This document shows, in pieces, positions 1 to 7,973 of a stretch of DNA of 64,000 bases. Each line of letters begins with the position of its first letter. Within the stretch, counting starts at the first letter, position 1. The translations under genes were made by a program, and so were the position numbers. The notes beneath the pieces were generated by a model that saw only the letters and a program-made list of their open reading frames with translations, made no database searches and was not told the DNA's origin. Source of the stretch: Fluviicola sp. (GTDB lineage Bacteria > Bacteroidota > Bacteroidia > Flavobacteriales_D > Crocinitomicaceae); contig NVXU02000012.1 in NCBI GenBank assembly GCA_002734065.2, positions 1-64,000 on the forward strand. The letters run 5' to 3'.

Positions 1-470
1 GGTATGTAAACGGGGTGTTTTTTGGTAATTCGCAAGACATTTCACCCACTTTCAACAGTACAGGCACACAAACTATAGAACTTATTGCTTGGCAATATGA
101 CCCCAACTGTGCAGACACAGCGTATCAAGTGATTGAGATTCAAAACCAGATCATCGTTCCTACGGCATTTACCCCAGACGGAGATGGAGTCAATGATTTT
201 TGGGAAATTTTGTATTTGGATGAGCGCTATCCAAACAATCAAGTTTTTGTGTATAACCGATGGGGAAATTTGGTGTATGAGTCGGTGAAAGGGGATTATG
301 CTTCTCAAAAATGGGATGGAACTTATAATGGCGAAGAACAAGCGATTGGGAGTTATTTTTATGTTATTGAAACGGGTGTTTCGACTCCGCTCAACAACCC
401 GAACGCTACTGAAGCACAGATTGAGGAACTGGAAGCGAAGTTGAGGGGGAGTGTTAGTATTGTGAGGTAG
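1..470 (+). CDS. T9SS cargo protein with gliding-motility-type C-terminal domain (3' part only)
   Basis: The reading frame is open from base 3 to a TAG at 470, so this is the C-terminal end of a longer protein that starts left of the window. A GTG at 15 is an internal valine, not a start. The last ~100 residues carry IVPTAFTPDGDGVNDFW, then VYNRWGNLVYES and the G-YFYVIE strand. This is the hallmark of the gliding motility-associated C-terminal domain (CHU_C, T9SS type B sorting domain), which directs secretion through the type IX system. The upstream part (ELIAWQYDPNCADTAYQ) looks like a PKD/Ig-like strand. After the domain comes an unusual tail of about 25 residues rich in Glu/Ala (NATEAQIEELEAKLRG). 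The cargo function cannot be told from this fragment. Confidence 0.85.
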   Translation, partial: YVNGVFFGNSQDISPTFNSTGTQTIELIAWQYDPNCADTAYQVIEIQNQIIVPTAFTPDGDGVNDFWEILYLDERYPNNQVFVYNRWGNLVYESVKGDYASQKWDGTYNGEEQAIGSYFYVIETGVSTPLNNPNATEAQIEELEAKLRGSVSIVR

Positions 471-875
471 TTGAGGAAATGAAGAATTAAGAGTGAAAAA
501 TGAAGAATTGGGGTTCTCGCTTCGGAGAAATACGGTTTTTTGTTTAATGTAAAATATTGAATGTAAAAGTGAATCGTCATCCTTCGAGAAATCTAAAAAC
601 TTTCTCTGTTTGTCCGTTTATCGGTTCTTCTGTTAGTCTGTTAAAACAGAAGAACCGAGAAATCTAAAATATTAAATGTAAAAGTGAGACCTTCTTTGAG
701 AATTCGATTTTTTCGCGAACTTTTTTTATCAATAAGAATCTTGTGATAACAAGATGAAGACCAAACGATAGTGCAGGAATAAAAAGTGGATGAATTTTAA
801 AAAGAAATGAAAAATATTTCAACACTTCTCTAATTCTTTATTGTAATTTTGTCAAGCAAATACGTAGAGCAAGTT
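471..875. other. 405-bp intergenic region with short direct repeats and a hairpin
   Basis: No gene is visible. A 23-bp segment at 550-572 recurs at 665-687 with one mismatch, and a 13-bp segment at 586-598 (GAGAAATCTAAAA) recurs exactly at 657-669. Between them lies a 14-bp perfect inverted repeat (621-634 with 645-658, 10-nt loop). It lacks a T-tract, so it is not an obvious terminator. The promoter of the next gene closes the region. Confidence 0.6.
844..851 (+). promoter_or_regulatory. Bacteroidota -7 box (TAATTTTG) for the aminotransferase gene
   Basis: TAATTTTG matches the TAnnTTTG consensus exactly. It covers the TTG codon at 849, so that codon cannot be the start. Transcription would begin near 856 and leave a leader of about 20 nt before the ATG at 876. 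No clear TTTG is seen 19 bp upstream. Confidence 0.5.
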
Positions 876-2069
876 ATGATAGAATTATCCAACCGATTAA
901 ACGCAATGGAAGAATCTGCAACCATCGCCATGTCTCGGAAAAGTAGAGAGTTAAAAGCAGAAGGAAAGGACGTTATTTCACTGAGTTTAGGAGAACCGGA
1001 CTTTAACACTCCGCAGTTCATTAAAGATGCCGCTTTGGAGGCAATGAACAATGATTTCACAAAATATACGCCCGTTCCTGGTTATGACGACTTGCGTGAA
1101 GCAATCGTGAATAAATTTCAACGAGATAATAATTTAACTTATACAAAAGACCAAATCGTTGCCTCAACAGGAGCAAAGCAATCCATTGCAAATGTGGTTT
1201 TGAGTCTTGTCAACGATGGCGATGAGGTAATAATTCCTGCACCATTTTGGGTTTCTTACATCGAAATTGTAAAAGTTTCCGAAGGAACTCCAGTGATTGT
1301 AAATGCTGGAATTGAGAACGATTTTAAAATAACTCCAGCGCAATTAGAAGCTGCAATCACTCCGAAAACGAAGTTGATGATATTTTCTACGCCTTGCAAC
1401 CCAACGGGTTCTGTTTATAGCAAAGAAGAATTGAGAGAATTGGCTGATGTGATTGTAAAGTACCCGAATTTAGTCGTAATCAGCGATGAAATATACGAGC
1501 ACATTAATTTTACCTCTAAACATACAAGTTTGGCGCAATTTGATGATGTTTTTGAGCAAATTGTAACCATTAATGGTGTTTCCAAGGCATGGGCAATGAC
1601 AGGTTGGCGCTTAGGGTATATCGGTGCGAGCAAGCAAATCGCGAGTGCCTGTTCTAAAGTGCAAGGACAATTTACATCGGCTCCTTGTTCTATTACGCAG
1701 AAAGCAACAATAGCTGCCTTAGATGCTGATCCAGCAATGCTCAACGACATGATTACCGCCTTTAAAGGTCGGAGAGAATTAGTTTTGAACGCATTAAATA
1801 GCATTGAGGGAGTGAAAACGAACGTTCCAGAAGGAGCATTTTATGTTTTTCCTGATGTGTCACATTTCTTTGGTAAATCCTTTAGCGGTACAGTATTGCA
1901 AGGAGCAAACGACCTGACCATGTACTTGCTCAACGAGGCAAATGTAGCATTGGTTACAGGAGAGGCTTTTGGCGACAAAGACTGCATCCGAATTTCTTAT
2001 GCGGCATCAGAGGAAACCTTAACTGAAGCGATGCGTAGAATAAAAATAGCATTAGAAAAGTTGAGTTAA
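876..2069 (+). CDS. Class I pyridoxal-phosphate aminotransferase (aspartate aminotransferase type)
   Basis: A 397-residue fold-type I aminotransferase. Most likely it interconverts aspartate/2-oxoglutarate and oxaloacetate/glutamate, or a related amino/keto acid pair, in the cytosol. Visible motifs are SLGEPDFNTP near the N-terminus, PCNPTG (about 174-179), SDEIYEH (about 203-209) and SKAWAMTGWRLGY with the PLP-binding Lys at about 237. The order and length fit the AspC/AAT I-gamma family. I chose the ATG at 876 over a TTG at 849 because the TTG lies inside the promoter -7 box and the family begins near ELSNRLNAM. Its stop overlaps the next start by one base (TAATG), suggesting co-transcription with the heptose kinase. 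The exact substrate is not fixed by sequence alone. Confidence 0.9.
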   Translation: MIELSNRLNAMEESATIAMSRKSRELKAEGKDVISLSLGEPDFNTPQFIKDAALEAMNNDFTKYTPVPGYDDLREAIVNKFQRDNNLTYTKDQIVASTGAKQSIANVVLSLVNDGDEVIIPAPFWVSYIEIVKVSEGTPVIVNAGIENDFKITPAQLEAAITPKTKLMIFSTPCNPTGSVYSKEELRELADVIVKYPNLVVISDEIYEHINFTSKHTSLAQFDDVFEQIVTINGVSKAWAMTGWRLGYIGASKQIASACSKVQGQFTSAPCSITQKATIAALDADPAMLNDMITAFKGRRELVLNALNSIEGVKTNVPEGAFYVFPDVSHFFGKSFSGTVLQGANDLTMYLLNEANVALVTGEAFGDKDCIRISYAASEETLTEAMRRIKIALEKLS

Positions 2070-3052
2070 TGAACGTTGAACTTCTATTTGAAGAATTTGC
2101 AAAAAAGAAAATCGCTGTTCTCGGCGATGTAATGATTGACGCGTATTTGCGAGGCAAAGTAACACGTATCAGTCCTGAAGCACCCGTGCCAATTATCGAG
2201 TTGACCAAGAGTGAAGATCGATTAGGAGGTGCAGCAAATGTTGCGTTGAATTTATTGGCACTCGGAGCAACTCCCATTCTTTGCGCAGTAATCGGCAAGG
2301 ATGAAGGAGGAGAAAAATTCAAAGAATTACTGGAAAAAAGACATCTTTCTTCGGAGGGAATTGTTCAGTCAGAGGATAGAAAAACAACCATAAAAACAAG
2401 AGTTATTGGTAATAATCAACATCTATTGAGAATTGATGATGAGGAAACACATGCAATTAACAATAGTCAAGCAAAGGATGTGATTGATAGTATTAATAAG
2501 TTGATTGAGAATGGTTTAGATGCTATAATTATAGAGGATTATAACAAAGGCTTATTAACACCACACGTAATTGAGCAAGTCATCGCATTGGCGAATGAGA
2601 ACAATGTGATTGTTGCCGTTGATCCTAAAAAGGAGAACTTCTTTGCTTACAAAAACGTTACTTTGTTCAAACCGAATTTAAAGGAATTAAAGGAAGGATT
2701 GAACTGCGAATTCGACTTCGCTACTGATAGATCTTCTTTCGAGGATGCAATAGTTCTTATGGAAGAAAAACTGAACAACGAGATTAGTTTTGTTACACTT
2801 TCTGAACATGGTGTTTTCATTAAGAAGGAGGATAATAAGAATTATTTGCCTGCGCACATTCGCAACATTGCTGATGTTAGTGGGGCAGGAGATACCGTAA
2901 TTTCTGTTGCGACGCTTTGCTTAACCGCAGGATTGCCGCTGAAATTAGTAGCAGAAATAGCCAACTTATCCGGTGGATTGGTTTGTGAGCTAAGTGGAGT
3001 AGTGCCGATTGATAAAAATCTTCTCATGGAAGAAGTGAAAAATATCGTTTGA
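2069..3052 (+). CDS. rfaE1: D-glycero-beta-D-manno-heptose-7-phosphate kinase (RfaE1/HldA type)
   Basis: A PfkB-family sugar kinase of 327 residues, matching the N-terminal kinase domain of HldE without the nucleotidyltransferase domain. It phosphorylates D-glycero-D-manno-heptose 7-phosphate at C1 on the way to ADP-heptose for lipopolysaccharide inner core. Seen directly: RLGGAANVALNLLALGA (about 51-67), a DYNKGLL segment, VAVDPKK, and DVSGAGDT with the catalytic Asp at about 275. ISPEAPVPI near residue 35 is characteristic of the RfaE kinase subgroup. The partner cytidylyltransferase-like domain must be encoded elsewhere. It overlaps the upstream gene by one base and lies one base before the TrkH start, so all three probably share a transcript. 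Confidence 0.87.
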   Translation: MNVELLFEEFAKKKIAVLGDVMIDAYLRGKVTRISPEAPVPIIELTKSEDRLGGAANVALNLLALGATPILCAVIGKDEGGEKFKELLEKRHLSSEGIVQSEDRKTTIKTRVIGNNQHLLRIDDEETHAINNSQAKDVIDSINKLIENGLDAIIIEDYNKGLLTPHVIEQVIALANENNVIVAVDPKKENFFAYKNVTLFKPNLKELKEGLNCEFDFATDRSSFEDAIVLMEEKLNNEISFVTLSEHGVFIKKEDNKNYLPAHIRNIADVSGAGDTVISVATLCLTAGLPLKLVAEIANLSGGLVCELSGVVPIDKNLLMEEVKNIV

Positions 3053-3053
3053 G

Positions 3054-4883
3054 ATGACCATCAAAGAGATTCGTGAAAAAATAAACCTGTTGATTTACGA
3101 CAAGAAAAGAAAAGTTCTTGCTGCATTGTCGGTTTTGAACGTCTTCGTCTCGCTTTTAGCTCTTTCTACACTCGTTTATTATTACGGTTTTCAATTGACT
3201 GACTTTTCCAAAGAAGTATGCTTCACCATGTTTGAAATCAGTTTTGGTTTCTACATCTTTCGATTTCTCACAAAAGTATTTTTTGACTTCAATCCCCCTG
3301 TTTTTATCAAAAATAATTGGTTTGAGGCATCCATTATTCTGCTATTATTGATAGAAGGTATTGCCTACAATTTTTTTGATACCATGCTCATCGAAACCTT
3401 TTTTATATCACTTGGTTTTGATGGTTTTGGAGCATTTTCAATGGTTTTTGTGCAATTATTCATCTTTATTCTCATTCTCAATAGTCTTTTTAAGCAAAGA
3501 AACTTTAAACCGTGGATGAAAATTCACCCAGGATGGCTCTTTACGATTTCTATCGGAATGATGACACTGATTGGAGGTTTGCTCTTAATGCTTCCAGAAA
3601 TGTCTCGGGTGGAAGGTGGAATGGGATTTATTGATTCTCTTTTTCTCTCAATGTCATCGGTCAGTGTTACAGGTTTGACAACGGTTGATATTTCCGAAAT
3701 GCTGACTTTTAAAGGTCAGGTCATTGTATTGATTTTAATCAAGTTGGGTGGACTTAATACCATTGCTTTTGGTGCATTGATGCTAATTGTTGCGAAATTC
3801 GGTGTAGGAATCAAGTACCATGAAGTCATTGAAGATTTTGTAAACAAAGATTCCCTTCTCAACGCAAAATCAATGCTTGCTAAAATTGTTTTGTGGGCTA
3901 CCACTATTGAAATTGTTGGCATCATTATCCTATTCATTGGTTTTGGAAACGATGGTGTATTTGCAGATACTGGTAATCGATTCTTCCAATCGGTGTTTCA
4001 TGGCGTCTCTGGTTTTAACAATGCCGGATTATCCACTTTGCATGGCGGAATGATGCATCCAGATGTTATCAATAACACTTTTGTGCATACAATTATCATG
4101 ATTTTGTTCTTTTTCGGAGGTTTCGGAATGGTTTATATGTTCGATTTATTTGAAGTGAAGCGATTGAGAGAAAGAATGCGAAAACCTTGGAAAACCATTG
4201 AGTTTGGAACGAAAATATCGCTTTATTTCACTTTAGGATTGCTACTTTTCGGAGCCATTGTCTTTCTTGCCTTCGAATGGAACCATAGTTTGAGCCAGAA
4301 AGGTGCAATGGATGCTGTTATTAGCGCATTGTTTGAGTCCATGACGACAAGAAATGCAGGTTTCAATGTCGTTGATACCGCAGCATTGACAATGCCCGTT
4401 GTGATTGTCTTCCTTTTCTTGATGTTCATTGGCGCATCCTCAGGTTCTGCTGGTGGTGGTATCAGAACGTCAACTTTTGCAGTCATGTGGGCGTCATTGA
4501 TTTCTACCGTGAAGGGTAGAAGACACATTCAGCTTTTTAAGCGAACGATAACCCATGATACAGTCTTAAAAGCCTATGCAATTTTCTTATTCTTCGTAAT
4601 GGGAAATATTGTTGGTACTTTTGCACTCGCAATTACAGAAGCAGATTTGATTGCATCTGGACAATATGATTTTATGGACATCGTTTTTGAGCACGTATCA
4701 GCAGCCAGCACGGTTGGACTTTCAACAGGTTTGTCAGCGGATATGAGTGGTGCGGGAAAAATAGTACTGGTTATCGCCATGTTTATTGGTCGTGTAGGAA
4801 CATTGACGTTGGCATATTTAGTCGGTAAAAGAGTTATTAGTAAGAATTATAAATACCCCAAAGGCCATACAATGGTTGGTTAG
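3054..4883 (+). CDS. TrkH/KtrB-family potassium uptake channel subunit
   Basis: An inner-membrane protein of 609 residues with many hydrophobic segments. The four pore loops of the Trk/Ktr/HKT superfamily are recognisable: SVSVTGLTTVD, GVSGFNNAGLS, MTTRNAGFNVVD and AASTVGLSTGLS. The conserved glycine of each forms the K+ selectivity filter. ASSGSAGGGIRTSTF is the typical segment after the third loop. The first ~140 residues carry extra membrane helices, as is common in Bacteroidota members of the family. TrkH channels normally need a cytoplasmic RCK/TrkA or KtrA subunit; none is in this window. The gene starts one base after the heptose kinase stop, and the methyltransferase ATG follows its TAG by one base, so it sits inside an operon. 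Confidence 0.9.
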   Translation: MTIKEIREKINLLIYDKKRKVLAALSVLNVFVSLLALSTLVYYYGFQLTDFSKEVCFTMFEISFGFYIFRFLTKVFFDFNPPVFIKNNWFEASIILLLLIEGIAYNFFDTMLIETFFISLGFDGFGAFSMVFVQLFIFILILNSLFKQRNFKPWMKIHPGWLFTISIGMMTLIGGLLLMLPEMSRVEGGMGFIDSLFLSMSSVSVTGLTTVDISEMLTFKGQVIVLILIKLGGLNTIAFGALMLIVAKFGVGIKYHEVIEDFVNKDSLLNAKSMLAKIVLWATTIEIVGIIILFIGFGNDGVFADTGNRFFQSVFHGVSGFNNAGLSTLHGGMMHPDVINNTFVHTIIMILFFFGGFGMVYMFDLFEVKRLRERMRKPWKTIEFGTKISLYFTLGLLLFGAIVFLAFEWNHSLSQKGAMDAVISALFESMTTRNAGFNVVDTAALTMPVVIVFLFLMFIGASSGSAGGGIRTSTFAVMWASLISTVKGRRHIQLFKRTITHDTVLKAYAIFLFFVMGNIVGTFALAITEADLIASGQYDFMDIVFEHVSAASTVGLSTGLSADMSGAGKIVLVIAMFIGRVGTLTLAYLVGKRVISKNYKYPKGHTMVG

Positions 4884-4884
4884 A

Positions 4885-5616
4885 ATGGAAAAGCAAGTTG
4901 TTAAACCATACAATAATGAGGCATCTTCGAAGAAAGAAGAAGTAGCGGAAATGTTCAACAATATTTCTAAACGCTATGATTTTCTCAATCATTTTTTCTC
5001 TATGGGAATTGATAAAATTTGGAGAAAAAAGGCGATTAAGATGCTGCGAACGGTTGCTCCCGAGAGAATTCTCGACATTGCAACAGGAACGGGAGATTTT
5101 GCCATTGCAGCTCTGAAATTGAAACCAAAAGAGGTAATTGGCGTTGATATTTCACAAGGAATGCTTGATGTAGGCGTTGCAAAGATGAAAAAGAAAGGCG
5201 TGGACGACATTATTCAAATGAAATTGGGCGATTCTGAAGATCTTCCCTTTGAAGATGGACATTTTGATGCACTCACCGTTGGTTTTGGTGTGAGAAATTA
5301 CGAGAATTTAGAGAAAGGATTAGGAGAAATGTTGCGGGTTCTCCGAAAAGACGGAAAAGCAATGATTTTAGAATTTTCTAAGCCCAAACGCTTTCCAGTA
5401 AAGCAATTGTTTGGTTTTTATTCTAAGTACATCATTCCATTCTTTGGAAAAAAAGTATCGAAAGATGCCCGAGCCTATGCGTATTTGCCAGAATCAGTTG
5501 CTGCCTTTCCTGAAGGGGAGAATTTTATGAATATTATGAGAAAAGTTGGTTATCAGAACGTCGAAGCTAAGCGAGTTTCTGGTGGAATTGCCACCATCTA
5601 TTCTGGAACAAAATAA
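4885..5616 (+). CDS. ubiE: Demethylmenaquinone / demethoxyubiquinone C-methyltransferase UbiE/MenG
   Basis: A SAM-dependent methyltransferase of 243 residues that carries out the final methylation of menaquinone (2-demethylmenaquinone to menaquinone). Family signatures are NISKRYDFLNHFFSMGIDKIWR, the SAM-binding DIATGTGDFAIAAL, GVDISQGMLDVG, and LPFEDGHFDALTVGFGVRN with the Ubie/COQ5 signature. I start at the ATG at 4885. A longer frame uses a TTG at 4876 that overlaps the TrkH stop, but it adds only three residues. Bacteroidota generally respire with menaquinone, so the MenG role is favoured over ubiquinone synthesis. The porT-like gene lies 50 bp downstream. Confidence 0.93.
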   Translation: MEKQVVKPYNNEASSKKEEVAEMFNNISKRYDFLNHFFSMGIDKIWRKKAIKMLRTVAPERILDIATGTGDFAIAALKLKPKEVIGVDISQGMLDVGVAKMKKKGVDDIIQMKLGDSEDLPFEDGHFDALTVGFGVRNYENLEKGLGEMLRVLRKDGKAMILEFSKPKRFPVKQLFGFYSKYIIPFFGKKVSKDARAYAYLPESVAAFPEGENFMNIMRKVGYQNVEAKRVSGGIATIYSGTK

Positions 5617-5666
5617 ATGAAATTTAAGTTGAACAATAAGCAAACAAACCAAACGTTTATACACGA

Positions 5667-6377
5667 ATGAAGCTTTTAGTAGGTATATTTATTCTGATTT
5701 CTTTCGTTTCTTTCTCACAGAAAGAGAAACCGAAGAATTACAGACGCTTTGACCGTAAAACCATCCATTTTGGTTTTATGTTAGGTGCAAACACCTCAAA
5801 TTTCACAGTAATTCAACAACCTGATGCCTATTCTCAGTATGGTTTGAAGTCTTTATCGGCTAAATCGACTCCAGGAGGACAAGTCGGTATCGTTTCGACA
5901 TTAAAATTAGGAACTCCCGTGGTTCGTCTCCGACTTATTCCCACTTTGTCTTTTCAAGAGCGTGTACTCATCTATCAATTCGACACCTTAATTACCGGCA
6001 AAAGCATAGAATTTAATGAAGAACGAATCAGTTCTACCAACATTGATTTTCCGCTGATGTTTCAATTTAGAACTTTGCGTTTGAATAATTTTGCGACTTA
6101 CATTCTATTGGGAGCACAGTATTCCATTGATTTGCAATCACAAGAGAAGTCGAGTCAAGATTTTAATGATCCTTTTATAAAAATACGAAAGTTCGATTTT
6201 CAACCTCAATTAGGCATTGGCTTAGAGTTTTTTGCTCCTTATTTCAAATTCGGAATGGAAATCAAATATTCTCACGGAATAAGAAATACGCTTGTACCAG
6301 AAAACACATTCATTGCAAAACCGATTGAACGATTATACAACAACGTTTGGTGGTTTTCAATTATTTTTGAAGGATAA
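5667..6377 (+). CDS. porT: PorT-family outer-membrane beta-barrel protein of the type IX secretion system
   Basis: A 236-residue protein with a signal peptide (LLVGIFILISFVSFSQ) and a barrel-like body of alternating strands ending in an aromatic-rich strand (YNNVWWFSIIFEG). The segment KTIHFGFMLGANTSNF after the signal peptide and the overall length match the PorT family, needed for T9SS function in Porphyromonas and Flavobacterium. Placement just after ubiE is, to my knowledge, the usual arrangement in Flavobacteriales and supports the call. Its stop overlaps the following dehydrogenase start by one base. Generic PorT-family barrel proteins also exist, so a T9SS role is well supported by context rather than proven. 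Confidence 0.82.
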   Translation: MKLLVGIFILISFVSFSQKEKPKNYRRFDRKTIHFGFMLGANTSNFTVIQQPDAYSQYGLKSLSAKSTPGGQVGIVSTLKLGTPVVRLRLIPTLSFQERVLIYQFDTLITGKSIEFNEERISSTNIDFPLMFQFRTLRLNNFATYILLGAQYSIDLQSQEKSSQDFNDPFIKIRKFDFQPQLGIGLEFFAPYFKFGMEIKYSHGIRNTLVPENTFIAKPIERLYNNVWWFSIIFEG

Positions 6378-7900
6378 TGGCAAAAACAACCCAATTTCAA
6401 GTAACGCCAGAACAGGCGAAGGACAGTGATTTTCTAAAACGAAAAATTAAGAAAGAATTGCATTTAAAAAGCGATGATTTCACGTTCAAGTGGAAACGCC
6501 GTTCTATTGATGCGCGTAACCGAAATATTAAAATCAACTGCACATTCTCTGTTTATTTTGACGGAGAAAAAGCAGAAGAACCTCAGTTATTTGTCGCTAA
6601 AAAAGAATTAAAAGGAGAAATTGCCATTGTTGGCTTCGGTCCAGCGGGAATTTTTGCTGCTTTGCGTGCTTTGGAAAAAGGAATTAAGCCCATTGTTTTT
6701 GAACGAGGAAAAGACGTACGGTCAAGACGACGTGATTTAGCCATTCTTAATAAAGATTCCATCGTCAATCCAGAATCGAACTATTGCTTCGGAGAAGGAG
6801 GAGCCGGAACTTATTCTGACGGAAAATTATATACACGCTCCAAGAAAAGGGGCGATGTGCAACGAACTTTGGAGTGGTTTGTGCAATTTGGCGCAGACGA
6901 GGATATCCTTGTAGATGCGCATCCACACATTGGAACGAACAAATTACCGCAAATAATTGTGGCAATGCGTGAAGCGATTATTGCGCATGGAGGAGAGGTT
7001 CATTTTGAATCTAAAGTGACCGATTTCTTCTCGGAGAATGGTGAAATAACAGGTTTGGAAATCAATCATTCAGACAAGCATAATTTCAACCGAGTGATTT
7101 TGGCAACGGGTCATTCTGCACGAGATATTATAGAATTAATAGACGGCAAAAACTGGAAATTGAACGCCAAACCTTTTGCTTTGGGAGTGAGGGTAGAGCA
7201 TCCACAAGATCTCATTGACACCATTCAGTACCGCGGACGCTTAAACGACGACTTCATTCCACCGGCATCATATTCCTTGGTTGCTCAGGTAAATGGAAGG
7301 GGTGTTTATTCTTTTTGCATGTGTCCAGGAGGTATCGTAGCGCCATGTGCAACGGATACTGAAGAAGTCGTAACGAATGGCTGGTCGCCATCTAAACGAA
7401 ATAATCCTTTTGCAAATTCTGGCATTGTGGTCAGTATTTCTCCCGAAGATTTTGAAGACAATTCTCCCCTTGCTTGCTTGAATTTTCAGAAGGAAGTGGA
7501 GCGAAAATGCTGGGAAGCAGGAGGGAAGAATCAAAAAGTACCGGCACAACGTTTGGTCGATTTTGTAGAGGGCAGAAAGTCGAAAGATTTGCCTAAAAGT
7601 TCTTACCAACCAGGGTTGGCCTCCGCTGATTTGAACGAAATTCTCCCAGATATCATTGCTAAGAATTTAAAAGCAGCCTTCATTACTTTTGGTGAGAAAA
7701 TGAAAGGTTTCTTGACCAACGAAGCTGTTTTGCATGCGCCTGAGTCGAGAACGTCTTCTCCCGTTCAAATTCCAAGAGACGAAACGATGCAACATCCTGA
7801 TGTGAAAGGTTTGTATCCTTGCGCAGAAGGTGCAGGCTATGCAGGTGGTATAATTTCAGCCGCAATTGATGGAATGAAGTGTGTGGATGCTGGGGAGTGA
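6377..7900 (+). CDS. NAD(P)/FAD-dependent dehydrogenase (COG2509 type)
   Basis: A 507-residue flavoprotein. After an N-terminal domain of about 80 residues (KDSDFLKRKIKKELHL) comes a dinucleotide-binding fold, IVGFGPAGIFAALRALE, ending in the Glu of VFERG. A conserved FGEGGAGTYSDGKLYTR segment follows at about residue 140, and GAGYAGGIISAAIDG closes the FAD site near the C-terminus. This fits the uncharacterised FAD-dependent dehydrogenase family found widely in Bacteroidota and Firmicutes; the physiological substrate is unknown. It is translationally coupled to porT by TAATG. Its last ~155 codons recur as a damaged copy at 11807-12272, and its current C-terminus (AGE then stop) is shorter than that of the copy (AGEEEAVL). 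Confidence 0.85.
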   Translation: MAKTTQFQVTPEQAKDSDFLKRKIKKELHLKSDDFTFKWKRRSIDARNRNIKINCTFSVYFDGEKAEEPQLFVAKKELKGEIAIVGFGPAGIFAALRALEKGIKPIVFERGKDVRSRRRDLAILNKDSIVNPESNYCFGEGGAGTYSDGKLYTRSKKRGDVQRTLEWFVQFGADEDILVDAHPHIGTNKLPQIIVAMREAIIAHGGEVHFESKVTDFFSENGEITGLEINHSDKHNFNRVILATGHSARDIIELIDGKNWKLNAKPFALGVRVEHPQDLIDTIQYRGRLNDDFIPPASYSLVAQVNGRGVYSFCMCPGGIVAPCATDTEEVVTNGWSPSKRNNPFANSGIVVSISPEDFEDNSPLACLNFQKEVERKCWEAGGKNQKVPAQRLVDFVEGRKSKDLPKSSYQPGLASADLNEILPDIIAKNLKAAFITFGEKMKGFLTNEAVLHAPESRTSSPVQIPRDETMQHPDVKGLYPCAEGAGYAGGIISAAIDGMKCVDAGE

Positions 7901-7948
7901 CTTATAGAATATGTAAGCATCGCTGTTAGAATAAGAATTAGAAATTCT

Positions 7949-7956
7949 TATATTTG
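7949..7956 (+). promoter_or_regulatory. Bacteroidota -7 box (TATATTTG) for the 1263-residue T9SS gene
   Basis: TATATTTG is an exact match to TAnnTTTG and lies 17 bp before the ATG at 7974. The predicted leader is only about a dozen bases. No good TTTG is found at the usual -33 distance. Confidence 0.5.
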
Positions 7957-7973
7957 ACCCTCAAAAAGCTTTA

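Noticed and set aside
849-875. TTG start giving a 406-residue aminotransferase
   Set aside because: The TTG is part of the TAATTTTG -7 box, so the codon would lie upstream of the transcript.
1415-1804. Minus-strand ORF of 129 codons inside the aminotransferase gene
   Set aside because: Antisense shadow of a well-conserved coding region; the same applies to the other long opposite-strand frames within rpsA, gyrA, clpC, carB, clpB and hemB.
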